This document shows positions 1-7,156 of a stretch of 64,000 nt of DNA, piece after piece. Numbering within the stretch: the stretch's first letter is position 1; every line of letters begins with the position of its first letter. A program made the translations under genes and the position numbers. The notes beneath the pieces were generated by a model. The model did not search any database and was not told where the DNA came from. It saw only the letters and a list, made by a program, of their open reading frames with translations. Origin of the DNA: an uncultured Eisenbergiella sp. (GTDB taxonomy: Bacteria > Bacillota > Clostridia > Lachnospirales > Lachnospiraceae); contig CANQVD010000014.1 in the NCBI GenBank assembly GCA_947627215.1, positions 22,268 through 86,267 on the forward strand, in the 5' to 3' direction.

Positions 1-1040
1 ACCACGGAAGGGGTATAGGTATCTTCTGCCACGAAGTAGTTCCAGATTCTCTTGCCGGAATCCAGCACGTCGATGTACACGCCGTTCTCACCCTTCTTGC
101 AGCCCTCGCTCCAACTGTCGGTCGGGATGGAAGGCCAATCCTGAGGCATCAGCTTCTCGTCGTACAGCTTCTTGATGTATTCCAGCGCCTCAAAATACTC
201 GTCCTGCATCCACACGGGAACTAACTGTCCGTCCACTTCCGCCCAGCCGTTGCCGACGCCGAACCAGGTCTGGATGATATCGAAAGGACCGGTATAGGAG
301 GTCATCTCCATCGGATAGTCGCAGAAGCCTTCATGCTTGTCGTTGCCGTTCTTCATGGCCACCAGCATGTTGTACACATCGTCGGGGGTCGCATTCTCGC
401 CCAGCTCAACGCCCAGCGCTTCCGCCCAGTCCTGACGGTAGCAGAGACCGTAACGGCCTACCACACGGGTACGGGGCAGAGCGATCAGCTTGCCGTCCAC
501 CATCAGGTTCGCGGCTACGCTCTCGGACATGCCGGACAGGTTCGGATACTTCGCGCTGTCCCAGATATACTGGCCCAGATCGACGAAAGCGCCCGCCTTG
601 GCGGCGTTCACAACGTCACCGGTCATGGTGCCGCCGTAGGACATGATCATCGGCATGGTGGAAGGGCTCGCATAGTACAGGGAGTTCTTCTCGCTCAGGG
701 CATCGTTGTTCACCCAGGTGAGCTCGATGTCATGGCCGACATAATCTTCGATCTTCTGGAAAATCTCTTCCGCATAGTTGCCTACGTTGTTGTTGCCGGC
801 GTTCAGATCGATAACGCTCCAGGTAATGGTCTGGCGCTCGATGGGGGCCGCCGCCTCTTCTCCGCCTTCTGCAGCGGCATCGCCGGTCGTATCGGCGGGC
901 GCCGCTTCAGAGCTGCTCTGCGCGGGCTCGGAGGCGCTTCCGGAGCTGCTGGAGCTGCTTCCTCCGCAGGCTGTCAGTCCAAAAGCCATCACACCGGCCA
1001 GCGCCAGCGCAAGAATTTTGCTGATGCTTTTCTTTTTCAT
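1..1040 (-). CDS. Sugar ABC transporter substrate-binding lipoprotein (3' end beyond window)
   Basis: This is the extracellular binding component of a carbohydrate importer, and its C-terminus lies outside the window. The ATG at 1040 opens a lipoprotein signal peptide with a basic start, a hydrophobic core and the lipobox LTAC at about Cys25. A Ser/Ala/Glu-rich tether follows. The mature part reads like the large LplA-type solute-binding proteins, with an extended middle containing VVGRYGLCYRQDWAEALG and WTWFGVGNGW-like aromatic stretches. It is the third gene after two permeases on the same strand, 63 bases downstream of the second, so it is probably expressed from their promoter. The ATPase is not visible. 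Such importers usually share an MsmX-type ATPase encoded elsewhere. The substrate is unknown; oligosaccharide is likely from the family. Confidence 0.85.
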   Translation of the reverse strand, partial: MKKKSISKILALALAGVMAFGLTACGGSSSSSSGSASEPAQSSSEAAPADTTGDAAAEGGEEAAAPIERQTITWSVIDLNAGNNNVGNYAEEIFQKIEDYVGHDIELTWVNNDALSEKNSLYYASPSTMPMIMSYGGTMTGDVVNAAKAGAFVDLGQYIWDSAKYPNLSGMSESVAANLMVDGKLIALPRTRVVGRYGLCYRQDWAEALGVELGENATPDDVYNMLVAMKNGNDKHEGFCDYPMEMTSYTGPFDIIQTWFGVGNGWAEVDGQLVPVWMQDEYFEALEYIKKLYDEKLMPQDWPSIPTDSWSEGCKKGENGVYIDVLDSGKRIWNYFVAEDTYTPSV

Positions 1041-1103
1041 AGTGTCCTCCTTGTTGGATTTGAAAAAATTTTTATGAATACGGGTTGCCCCGCAGTCAAC
1101 TGA

Positions 1104-2015
1104 TTAACCCTTGACCGCGCCTACCATCACGCCCTTGGTGAAATACTTCTGCACGAACGGGTAAACGATCAGGATCGGCACCGTGGCGATCACGGTACAG
1201 GCCATCTTCACGGCCTTGTCGGGCGGCGCGCCGAACATATCGTAATCCAGCACCTGGTTGTCGGCGATCTTGGAGGTCTGCAGGATGATGGAACGAAGCT
1301 GGATCTGGATCGGGTACTTCTCCGCGGTAGACAGATAGATCATGGCGTTGAAGTAGTCGTTCCAGAAGCCCACGCCGTAAAACAGGGAAATGGAAGCGAT
1401 CACGGGCTTGGACAGCGGCAGCGCGACCCTTGTGAAGATCTGCAGGTCATTGGCGCCGTCCATATAGGAAGCCTCGTCCAGCTCCACCGGCAGTCCCTGG
1501 AAAAACTTCTTGATGATGATCATGTTGAACGGACTGATCAGGCCAGGCAGGATCAGGGCCCACCAACTGTCCAGCAGGCCGTAGGCCTGATAGACCAGAT
1601 AGGAAGGGATCATGCCGCCGCCGAACAGCATCGTGAAGATGACCATGTTCATCATCCAGTTGCGCCCCCGGAAATGGCTCTTGGACAGGGGATAGGCAAA
1701 GCTTAAGGAAAACGCCATACAGCAGACGGTGCCCAGGATCGTCAGCAGGATGGAGTTGCGCAGGCCCCGCAGAATATTGGCGGTCCGGATGGCGTACTGA
1801 TACGCGTTCAGGGACCACTCGCTGGGAATGATGAAGAACGCTTTCTCCGTCAGCTCCTTCTCTGTGGCGAAGGAGCCCGCGAATACATACAGGAAGGGCA
1901 AAACCGTGCTCAGGGCGATCAGGCCCAGCGCAACATAAATGATGACATCAACGATCTGGTCGCCTGTGCTCTTGCGAACCTTGGCGCCTTCTTTGACTTT
2001 ATGTTCTTTAGCCAT
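1104..2015 (-). CDS. Carbohydrate ABC transporter permease, LplC/MalG type
   Basis: A 303-residue inner-membrane permease with six predicted hydrophobic segments. The first (VDVIIYVALGLIALSTVLPFLYVF) follows a short basic cytoplasmic tail. The cytoplasmic coupling loop that contacts the ATPase is clear: EASYMDGANDLQIFTRVALP, the EAA motif with its invariant G. The length is normal for the MalG/LplC branch. The ATG at 2015 is supported by GAAGGGAG eight bases upstream. The gene begins 16 bases after the partner permease and precedes the binding protein, giving the usual B-C-A order of LplABC-type operons. Transport of a sugar oligomer follows from the family; the actual substrate cannot be read from the sequence. 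Confidence 0.93.
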   Translation of the reverse strand: MAKEHKVKEGAKVRKSTGDQIVDVIIYVALGLIALSTVLPFLYVFAGSFATEKELTEKAFFIIPSEWSLNAYQYAIRTANILRGLRNSILLTILGTVCCMAFSLSFAYPLSKSHFRGRNWMMNMVIFTMLFGGGMIPSYLVYQAYGLLDSWWALILPGLISPFNMIIIKKFFQGLPVELDEASYMDGANDLQIFTRVALPLSKPVIASISLFYGVGFWNDYFNAMIYLSTAEKYPIQIQLRSIILQTSKIADNQVLDYDMFGAPPDKAVKMACTVIATVPILIVYPFVQKYFTKGVMVGAVKG

Positions 2016-2031
2016 AATTCACACTCCCTTC

Positions 2032-3006
2032 TCAATACAATCCGCTCTCGCCGAACATCTTGGCAACTCTGTCCGCAAGAAGTACCATTATCATGCCGAC
2101 CACCGATTTGAACATACCGGCTGCGGAGGAGAAGGAATACTGGCCGCTCCGGATACCCTTTGTATAGATGTAGGTATCGAACACTTCCGCTCTGGCGATG
2201 TTCAGGTCGTTGCGCATCATGAAGATCTGCTCGTAGCCCGTGTTCAGGATGCTGCCCACACGCATGATCAGCATCATGACGATGGTGCTTCTGATGGAAG
2301 GAAGCGTGATGTGCCACATCAGCCTCCAGCGACCCGCGCCGTCCACTCTAGCCGCCTCGTAGAGCTCCTGATCCACGCCGGAGAGCGCTGCCAGGAATAC
2401 GATGGTGCCATAGCCCGTCTCACGCCAGATATCCTGGCCGACGATCAGGCCCCAGAACGTGGAGGCGTTCTGCAGAATATCAAAGCTCTTGCCTCCGGAA
2501 AGGGACTGATATATGATATTGAAGATACCGTCGGATACGTTGAACAACTGATAGGTCAAGCTGGTCACGATAACCCAGGACACGAAGTGGGGAATGTACA
2601 CCAGCGTCTGCACCACTCTCTTATAGCCGCTGTGCCGCACCTCATTCAGGAACAGGGAGAGGATGATCGGCGCCGGGAAATAGAGAAGTAGCTGCAGCAG
2701 GCTAATCCCCAGCGTGTTCACCAGCAGATTCGTGAAATCGTGATTGCTGAAGAACTTCGTGAACTGCCCGAACCCCACCCAGGGGCTGTCCCAGATTCCG
2801 ATGAAGGGGGAATACTCCTTGAACGCGATCACCAGTCCGCCCATCGGAACGTAACGGAAGAGGATGAAATAGAGGAAACCGGGCAGGAACAGCAGATACA
2901 GCCATATATGCTGCTTCATATACTGGCTGGTGCTCATGCGTTTCAGCTTAATCGTCCGTCCGTCGGAGAGCGTGACCACTCCTTTTTTGTTGACTTTTGT
3001 CGCCAT
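2032..3006 (-). CDS. Carbohydrate ABC transporter permease, LplB/MalF type
   Basis: A 324-residue permease, first gene of the importer operon. I chose the ATG at 3006 because AAAGGTGG lies just upstream; the open frame continues much further back but that part is not protein-like. Six or so membrane spans are visible, beginning with IWLYLLFLPGFLYFILF. The EAA loop is EAARVDGAGRWRLMWHITLP, matching the LplB family. It pairs with the LplC-type permease 16 bases downstream to form the channel heterodimer. A putative sigma-A promoter (3094-3122) and a cre-like site (3168-3181) lie upstream, which suggests carbon catabolite control. The N-terminal cytoplasmic tail, about 40 residues, is a little longer than usual. 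Confidence 0.93.
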   Translation of the reverse strand: MATKVNKKGVVTLSDGRTIKLKRMSTSQYMKQHIWLYLLFLPGFLYFILFRYVPMGGLVIAFKEYSPFIGIWDSPWVGFGQFTKFFSNHDFTNLLVNTLGISLLQLLLYFPAPIILSLFLNEVRHSGYKRVVQTLVYIPHFVSWVIVTSLTYQLFNVSDGIFNIIYQSLSGGKSFDILQNASTFWGLIVGQDIWRETGYGTIVFLAALSGVDQELYEAARVDGAGRWRLMWHITLPSIRSTIVMMLIMRVGSILNTGYEQIFMMRNDLNIARAEVFDTYIYTKGIRSGQYSFSSAAGMFKSVVGMIMVLLADRVAKMFGESGLY

Positions 3007-3093
3007 ACCACAGGAACCACCTTTCGTTAAAATAGATACTTTGCCTGTCGTTCTCTCGCCAATTTGAACAATAGATTTAAAGTACCGTAATAA

Positions 3094-3122
3094 ATTATAT
3101 CCACGTTGCAGAATTACGTCTA
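3094..3122 (-). promoter_or_regulatory. Putative sigma-A promoter of the lplB-type operon
   Basis: On the minus strand, TAGACG at 3117-3122 and TATAAT at 3094-3099 are separated by 17 bases. The -10 is perfect and the -35 is weak, so an activator may be needed. The leader to the start codon at 3006 is about 80 bases. Confidence 0.5.
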
Positions 3123-3167
3123 TAATCATTTCTTTGAATTTTCCAATTCTGACCGGAAAAATCGTCA

Positions 3168-3181
3168 TGAAAGCGCTTACA
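3168..3181. promoter_or_regulatory. Candidate CcpA catabolite-responsive element (cre)
   Basis: The 14-mer TGAAAGCGCTTACA matches the Gram-positive cre consensus TGWAARCGYTWWCA and is close to palindromic. It lies about 80 bases upstream of the presumed transcription start of the sugar importer operon and downstream of the AraC regulator gene. At that distance CcpA could activate the promoter, or it could block read-through from the regulator. This is inference from motif and position only. Confidence 0.6.
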
Positions 3182-3230
3182 TGATATAACTTTGTCCATT
3201 TCTTTCCGTGTCTGTCCGCCTTTTTTCGCG

Positions 3231-3292
3231 CAGAAAAAACAATCATTTTATTTTTCGCTTTTCCTTCGTAAAAATAAAATGATTGTTTTCTG
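3231..3292 (-). terminator. AT-rich hairpin after the AraC-type gene
   Basis: Arms at 3231-3255 and 3270-3292 are complementary over more than 20 bases, with a two-base indel in an A run and a 14-base loop. On the minus strand the downstream arm ends in a run of six T. It lies 37 bases beyond the stop of the AraC-type gene, so it is probably that gene's intrinsic terminator. The stem is unusually AT-rich. Confidence 0.6.
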
Positions 3293-3328
3293 AATTCAAC
3301 TGTGCAATTTTCACGCCTGCCGGCCTTT

Positions 3329-4753
3329 TTATTCCTGCCGACGGAACTTTCCGGGCGTGATGCCGGTACTCTTGCTGAAGAACCGGATGAAGTTCTGCGC
3401 ATTGGTATAATTGAGCCGGGCCGCGATCTGGGCCACCGTGAGATCGGTCTCCAGCAGAAGCCGCTTCGCCTCCTCCAGCTTGTATTCCTCCAGATAATCG
3501 CTGAAGGACTTCCCCCGCTCTGTCTTCAAAAGCTTCCAGATATAAGAGGGGTGTACCTGCAGCGCGAAGGCGCATTCCGTCAGCGTGATATTCCCCTGCC
3601 GCTCCCGGATCAGCCGCTCGACATCCTCCATCATCGAACGGGCGCCCTTCTCCAACAGCTCGCTGCGCATCCGGAGCACGGGGTCCACCAGCCTCGATTC
3701 CACGAGGTGCCTCACCCTGACAGGCTCCGGCATCCACAGCAGATCGTCGCACAGGGCGACGAGTCCGCCCGGACACAGGCTGCGCAGATCCAGACCGGTC
3801 TCCAGCGCGACAGACAGGACCGCGTTCACAAACTGCAGGATATAGATGATTTCCTCTTCTTTTCCCGCCGTCTTTTTCAGAAAGCTCTCAAAGCCGTCCA
3901 GCGCCTGACCGCACAAAATCCTGTCAATGCCCTTCAGCCCCTTCTGAATCTCCTGCGCATACCGGAAATCGAAGAACCCCTCCGCGCCCTCCGGAGCGAA
4001 GAAGCGTGAGCCCGCCGGTTCCCCGTTCTCCGCCTTTTGCGCCCGGCAGCGCATCAGCGCGCGGATGCTCTCCTGACAGGCCTCCCGGAAATGGCCGCGG
4101 CCGCTGTGGACCGCGCTGATCCCCATGCGGATCCCGGCCTCCCAGAGAGGCGCGGCCAGCGTCTCCAGCTCCCTGTAATACGCGTCGATCCTCTCCAGCA
4201 GTTCTCCCTCTTCCTCACCCGTAAAAAGAACGGCTATGCTTCCGTCCGCGATGCAGACCGGCGGCAGCCAGAGGGCTTTTTTCATCGGCTCCGTCATCTC
4301 CCAGAGCAGCCGCCGGCAGACGGCGTTCGCCCGTTCATTCCCGTCCGGAGCAGCCGCCGAACCGTTTTCCTCCGGACACAGCGCGATGAACGCCAGCGCG
4401 TAATATCTTCCCATTTCCGGCGCCAGGCCGCCGATATAGCTGCGCCATTCCTCTTCCCCAACCGTCTCCCCCCGGAGCAGCCGGAGCTGAAAGAGCTTCA
4501 AAGCGGCCTCTCCGGCCTCCTGCTGTGCCCTTCGCAGGGCCGGACAGCGGGAAAACAGGACTGCGGCGGTTACGCCGCACCCCGCCGAAACCGCGGTCAG
4601 CGCCAGCCAGACCCACAGAAGAGGGGCCGCCTCCGCGGAGGCCGTCCCCGCCGTACAGGCGACATAAACGCCAAAAACGACCGCCAGAGCGCCGGGTACT
4701 CCCGCGATGCCTATATAGAGCCATGGGCCGGTTTTCCTTTTTCCTTCGTTCAT
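3329..4753 (-). CDS. Membrane-anchored AraC-family transcriptional regulator
   Basis: A 474-residue protein. Residues about 12-33 (WLYIGIAGVPGALAVVFGVY) and 43-67 (LLWVWLALTAVSAGCGVTAA) are membrane spans joined by a loop of only about ten residues. A long cytoplasmic middle of unknown function follows. The last 100 residues form a typical AraC double helix-turn-helix with LTVAQIAARLNYTNAQNFIR and a terminal FSKSTGITPGKFR. YesN-like regulators beside LplABC importers are often response regulators or carry extracellular sensors. This one has neither a receiver domain nor an extracellular domain. GGGGAG precedes the ATG at 4753. It sits 33 bases after sdaAA, so it may be cotranscribed with serine dehydratase, yet it borders the sugar importer and could regulate that. 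Confidence 0.85.
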   Translation of the reverse strand: MNEGKRKTGPWLYIGIAGVPGALAVVFGVYVACTAGTASAEAAPLLWVWLALTAVSAGCGVTAAVLFSRCPALRRAQQEAGEAALKLFQLRLLRGETVGEEEWRSYIGGLAPEMGRYYALAFIALCPEENGSAAAPDGNERANAVCRRLLWEMTEPMKKALWLPPVCIADGSIAVLFTGEEEGELLERIDAYYRELETLAAPLWEAGIRMGISAVHSGRGHFREACQESIRALMRCRAQKAENGEPAGSRFFAPEGAEGFFDFRYAQEIQKGLKGIDRILCGQALDGFESFLKKTAGKEEEIIYILQFVNAVLSVALETGLDLRSLCPGGLVALCDDLLWMPEPVRVRHLVESRLVDPVLRMRSELLEKGARSMMEDVERLIRERQGNITLTECAFALQVHPSYIWKLLKTERGKSFSDYLEEYKLEEAKRLLLETDLTVAQIAARLNYTNAQNFIRFFSKSTGITPGKFRRQE

Positions 4754-4786
4754 TCGATGCTCCCCGTATTCTCTCGCTCCACACGC

Positions 4787-5668
4787 TCAGCCGTTCCCGC
4801 CGTCTTTCCGGAGGCGTTCCCCGGCACGAGCGCCTCCCGGCGTGGCCGCCAGGCCGCCCTCGCCCGTTTCCCGCAGGCAGGCCGGCAGGGATATGCCCAC
4901 CTCCCGCATGGCGTCGATCACCTCGTCCGGCGCGATCCTGCTGACGATCCCCGCCAGCGCCATATCCGCCGCCGCCAGCGCCACCACAGCGCCGGAAACG
5001 TTGCGCTTGATGCAGGGAACCTCCACCAGTCCGGCGACCGGATCGCATACCAGCCCCAGCAGATTCTTCATCGCCATGGCAGCCGCCTGCGCGATCTTTG
5101 CGGCATCCCCGCCCCGCAGGCTGACGGCCGCTCCGGCCGCCATGGAGGAGGCCGAACCGATCTCCGCCTGACAGCCTCCCTCCGCGCCGGACAAAAAAGC
5201 GCGGGACGCGATCACGCCGCCGATACCGCCCGCCACATAGAGCGCCTCCGTCATCTGTTCATCCGAGAACCCGTATTTTTCCTGCATGGAAAGAAGCACT
5301 GCCGGAACCACGCCGCAGGCGCCCGCCGTAGGCGCGGCCACAATGCGCTTCATGCAGGCGTTGGACTCGCCCATTTTGATCGCCCGTTCCATCACCCGGC
5401 CCATGAATTCTCCGCAGACCGTATCCTGCGCGTCCACGTAAGCCCGCATTTTCCCGCCGTCTCCTCCCGCGAGCCGGCTGCCGGACGCCAGCGTCGGATC
5501 ATAGGCGGCGTCCGCTTCCTTCATCGCCAGATACATGGCCTCCATCTGGGAAAAGGAGGTCTCCGGGGACAACTGACGCTCCTGACAGTCATCCGCCCGA
5601 ATCACCTCCCAGAATTTCATCTTTTTTTCCGCCGCCGTACGGCAGATCTCCTCCAGAGAACGATACAT
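4787..5668 (-). CDS. sdaAA: L-serine dehydratase, iron-sulphur type, alpha subunit
   Basis: The catalytic subunit of the two-protein [4Fe-4S] L-serine ammonia-lyase, which turns L-serine into pyruvate and ammonia in the cytoplasm. The length, 293 residues, is the norm for the split Firmicute form. The cluster-binding cysteines are visible in PTAGACGVVPA and in CDPVAGLVEVPCIKRN, the signature region of the family. GGGGGAAG precedes the ATG at 5668. The beta subunit gene ends 31 bases upstream, giving the common sdaAB-sdaAA order. Whether the AraC-type gene 33 bases downstream belongs to the same transcript is not decided by the sequence. Confidence 0.96.
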   Translation of the reverse strand: MYRSLEEICRTAAEKKMKFWEVIRADDCQERQLSPETSFSQMEAMYLAMKEADAAYDPTLASGSRLAGGDGGKMRAYVDAQDTVCGEFMGRVMERAIKMGESNACMKRIVAAPTAGACGVVPAVLLSMQEKYGFSDEQMTEALYVAGGIGGVIASRAFLSGAEGGCQAEIGSASSMAAGAAVSLRGGDAAKIAQAAAMAMKNLLGLVCDPVAGLVEVPCIKRNVSGAVVALAAADMALAGIVSRIAPDEVIDAMREVGISLPACLRETGEGGLAATPGGARAGERLRKDGGNG

Positions 5669-5699
5669 TTTCTTCCCCCCATTGCCCGGTTTTCGTTTT

Positions 5700-6362
5700 T
5701 CAGGCCTGCATGCACAGATAGATCACTTTCTCAATGCCGCTCTCCCGCTCCAGATCCGCGATGCAGTCCGCGGGAACCTCCTGGTCCACCTCGATGACCA
5801 TCACCGCATGTCCGCCGCGCGCGTCCCGATACACCTGCATGGTGGCGATATTGATCCCCGCCAGCCCAAGCTTCAGGGAAACCCGCACCACGACGCCTGG
5901 CTTATCCTGATTGTAAACCACCACAGTGGGCGCTTCCGCGGAAAAATCCGCCCGCAGTCCGTCGATCTCGCAGACGCGCACCCGGCCGCCTCCCACCGAC
6001 GCGGCAGCCATCTCCAGCATCCGTCCCGTCACGCCGGTCACCTCCAGCTTCACGGAATTGGGATGGGCATTTCGCAGGTTCACCGCTTCAAAGCAATACG
6101 CCAGCCCCCGCTCCTTCGCCAGCGCGAAGCTCTCCGGAATGCGCCGGTCATCCACCGCCAGTCCCATCAGCCCCGCGATCAGGGCCCGGTCTGTTCCGTG
6201 TCCCCTGCCCGTAGCGAGAAAGGAACCGTGCAGGCCGATCCTGGCCTGCCTGACCTCTTCTCCCAGCAGCTTTCTCGCGATCTGTCCGATGCGGACCGCT
6301 CCCGCCGTGTGAGAGCTGGACGGCCCCACCATCACCGGGCCGATGATATCCAGAATATTCAT
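5700..6362 (-). CDS. sdaAB: L-serine dehydratase, iron-sulphur type, beta subunit
   Basis: The partner of the alpha subunit. The N-terminus MNILDIIGPVMVGPSSSHTAG carries the family motif GPSSSHT. The C-terminal 75 residues form an ACT-like domain (VVVYNQDKPGVVVRVSLKLG) that in relatives senses or binds serine. I placed the start at the ATG at 6362, giving 220 residues, because GGGGAGAA precedes it and homologues begin with this segment; an upstream in-frame start at 6392 would add an unlikely basic tail. It is the first gene of the sdaAB-sdaAA pair and is divergent from the amidotransferase-like gene at 6464. Confidence 0.95.
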   Translation of the reverse strand: MNILDIIGPVMVGPSSSHTAGAVRIGQIARKLLGEEVRQARIGLHGSFLATGRGHGTDRALIAGLMGLAVDDRRIPESFALAKERGLAYCFEAVNLRNAHPNSVKLEVTGVTGRMLEMAAASVGGGRVRVCEIDGLRADFSAEAPTVVVYNQDKPGVVVRVSLKLGLAGINIATMQVYRDARGGHAVMVIEVDQEVPADCIADLERESGIEKVIYLCMQA

Positions 6363-6463
6363 GTTCTCCCCGTTTCCGCGCGGCTTTCGCACACCGGCCG
6401 CGCCCTCCCTTCATATCATATTAACTATACTAAAAAATAAACGTCCGTACAAGGGGAATTCCC

Positions 6464-7147
6464 ATGAAAATCGGGATCGCCGGTCCTTCTGCCTCCGCTC
6501 TCAACTACATGGAGGCGCTCTGGCGCGCGGACCCGCGCCTGAAAATCGAGATCTCTCTGAACCTCCGCCGCGCGGCGGACTGGGACGCGCTTCTCCTCCC
6601 CGGGGGCGGCGACATCGATCCGCGCTTTCTCCCCGGGCATCCGCCCGCCGAACCGCACTGTACGGATATCGACCCGCTGCTGGACGAGCGCCAGCTCGGA
6701 TTCCTGGAGAGATTTGTCCAAAGCGGGCGTCCCGTCCTGGGTATCTGTCGGGGGATGCAGCTCATCAGCCTCTATTTCGGCGAAGACCTCTGTCAGCACC
6801 TGCCCTCCGCCGGCCGCCACCGGCAACCGGGCCGTGATCTGCTCCACCCCACCCGTATTCTCCCCGGAAGCGCACTGGCGCGGCTGTACGGAACGTCGCT
6901 CACCGTCAACAGTGCGCACCACCAGGGTGTGCCTGTCCGCGGCGCAGGCAAAAAAATCGCCGTCATCCAATGGACGGATGACGGCGTCGCGGAAGGGATC
7001 GCGCACGAATCCCTTCCGATATTGGGTCTGCAGTGGCACCCGGAACGGCTCTGCGGCCGTTATGCGCGGGCAGACGCCGCGGACGGCGGAAAGATCTTCG
7101 AACGGTTTCTGGCCGCCGCGGGTTCCGCCTCCCGCGGGTTTGCGTGA
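6464..7147 (+). CDS. Class I glutamine amidotransferase-like hydrolase (gamma-glutamyl-GABA hydrolase family, peptidase C26)
   Basis: A 227-residue protein with the complete Cys-His-Glu triad of the C26 family. The nucleophile elbow is GICRGMQLI, the His/Glu motif is GLQWHPE, and the family motif NSAHHQGV lies between. The early LLLPGGGDIDPRF segment forms the oxyanion region. Relatives such as PuuD hydrolyse gamma-glutamyl-GABA or other gamma-glutamyl amides, but neighbouring genes do not suggest putrescine breakdown, so the substrate is open. AAGGGG stands before the ATG. The gene is monocistronic: it diverges from sdaAB and converges on the GH3 gene with a 9-base gap. Confidence 0.9.
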   Translation: MKIGIAGPSASALNYMEALWRADPRLKIEISLNLRRAADWDALLLPGGGDIDPRFLPGHPPAEPHCTDIDPLLDERQLGFLERFVQSGRPVLGICRGMQLISLYFGEDLCQHLPSAGRHRQPGRDLLHPTRILPGSALARLYGTSLTVNSAHHQGVPVRGAGKKIAVIQWTDDGVAEGIAHESLPILGLQWHPERLCGRYARADAADGGKIFERFLAAAGSASRGFA

Positions 7148-7156
7148 GTATATCCC

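Noticed and set aside
4037..5797. A 586-codon plus-strand frame opposite the AraC and serine dehydratase genes
   Set aside because: Antisense of conserved genes, with no recognisable domain and biased Arg/Pro composition.
6464..7147. Assignment of the C26 hydrolase as PuuD of putrescine breakdown
   Set aside because: No other puu genes are nearby; the family is too broad for a named function.
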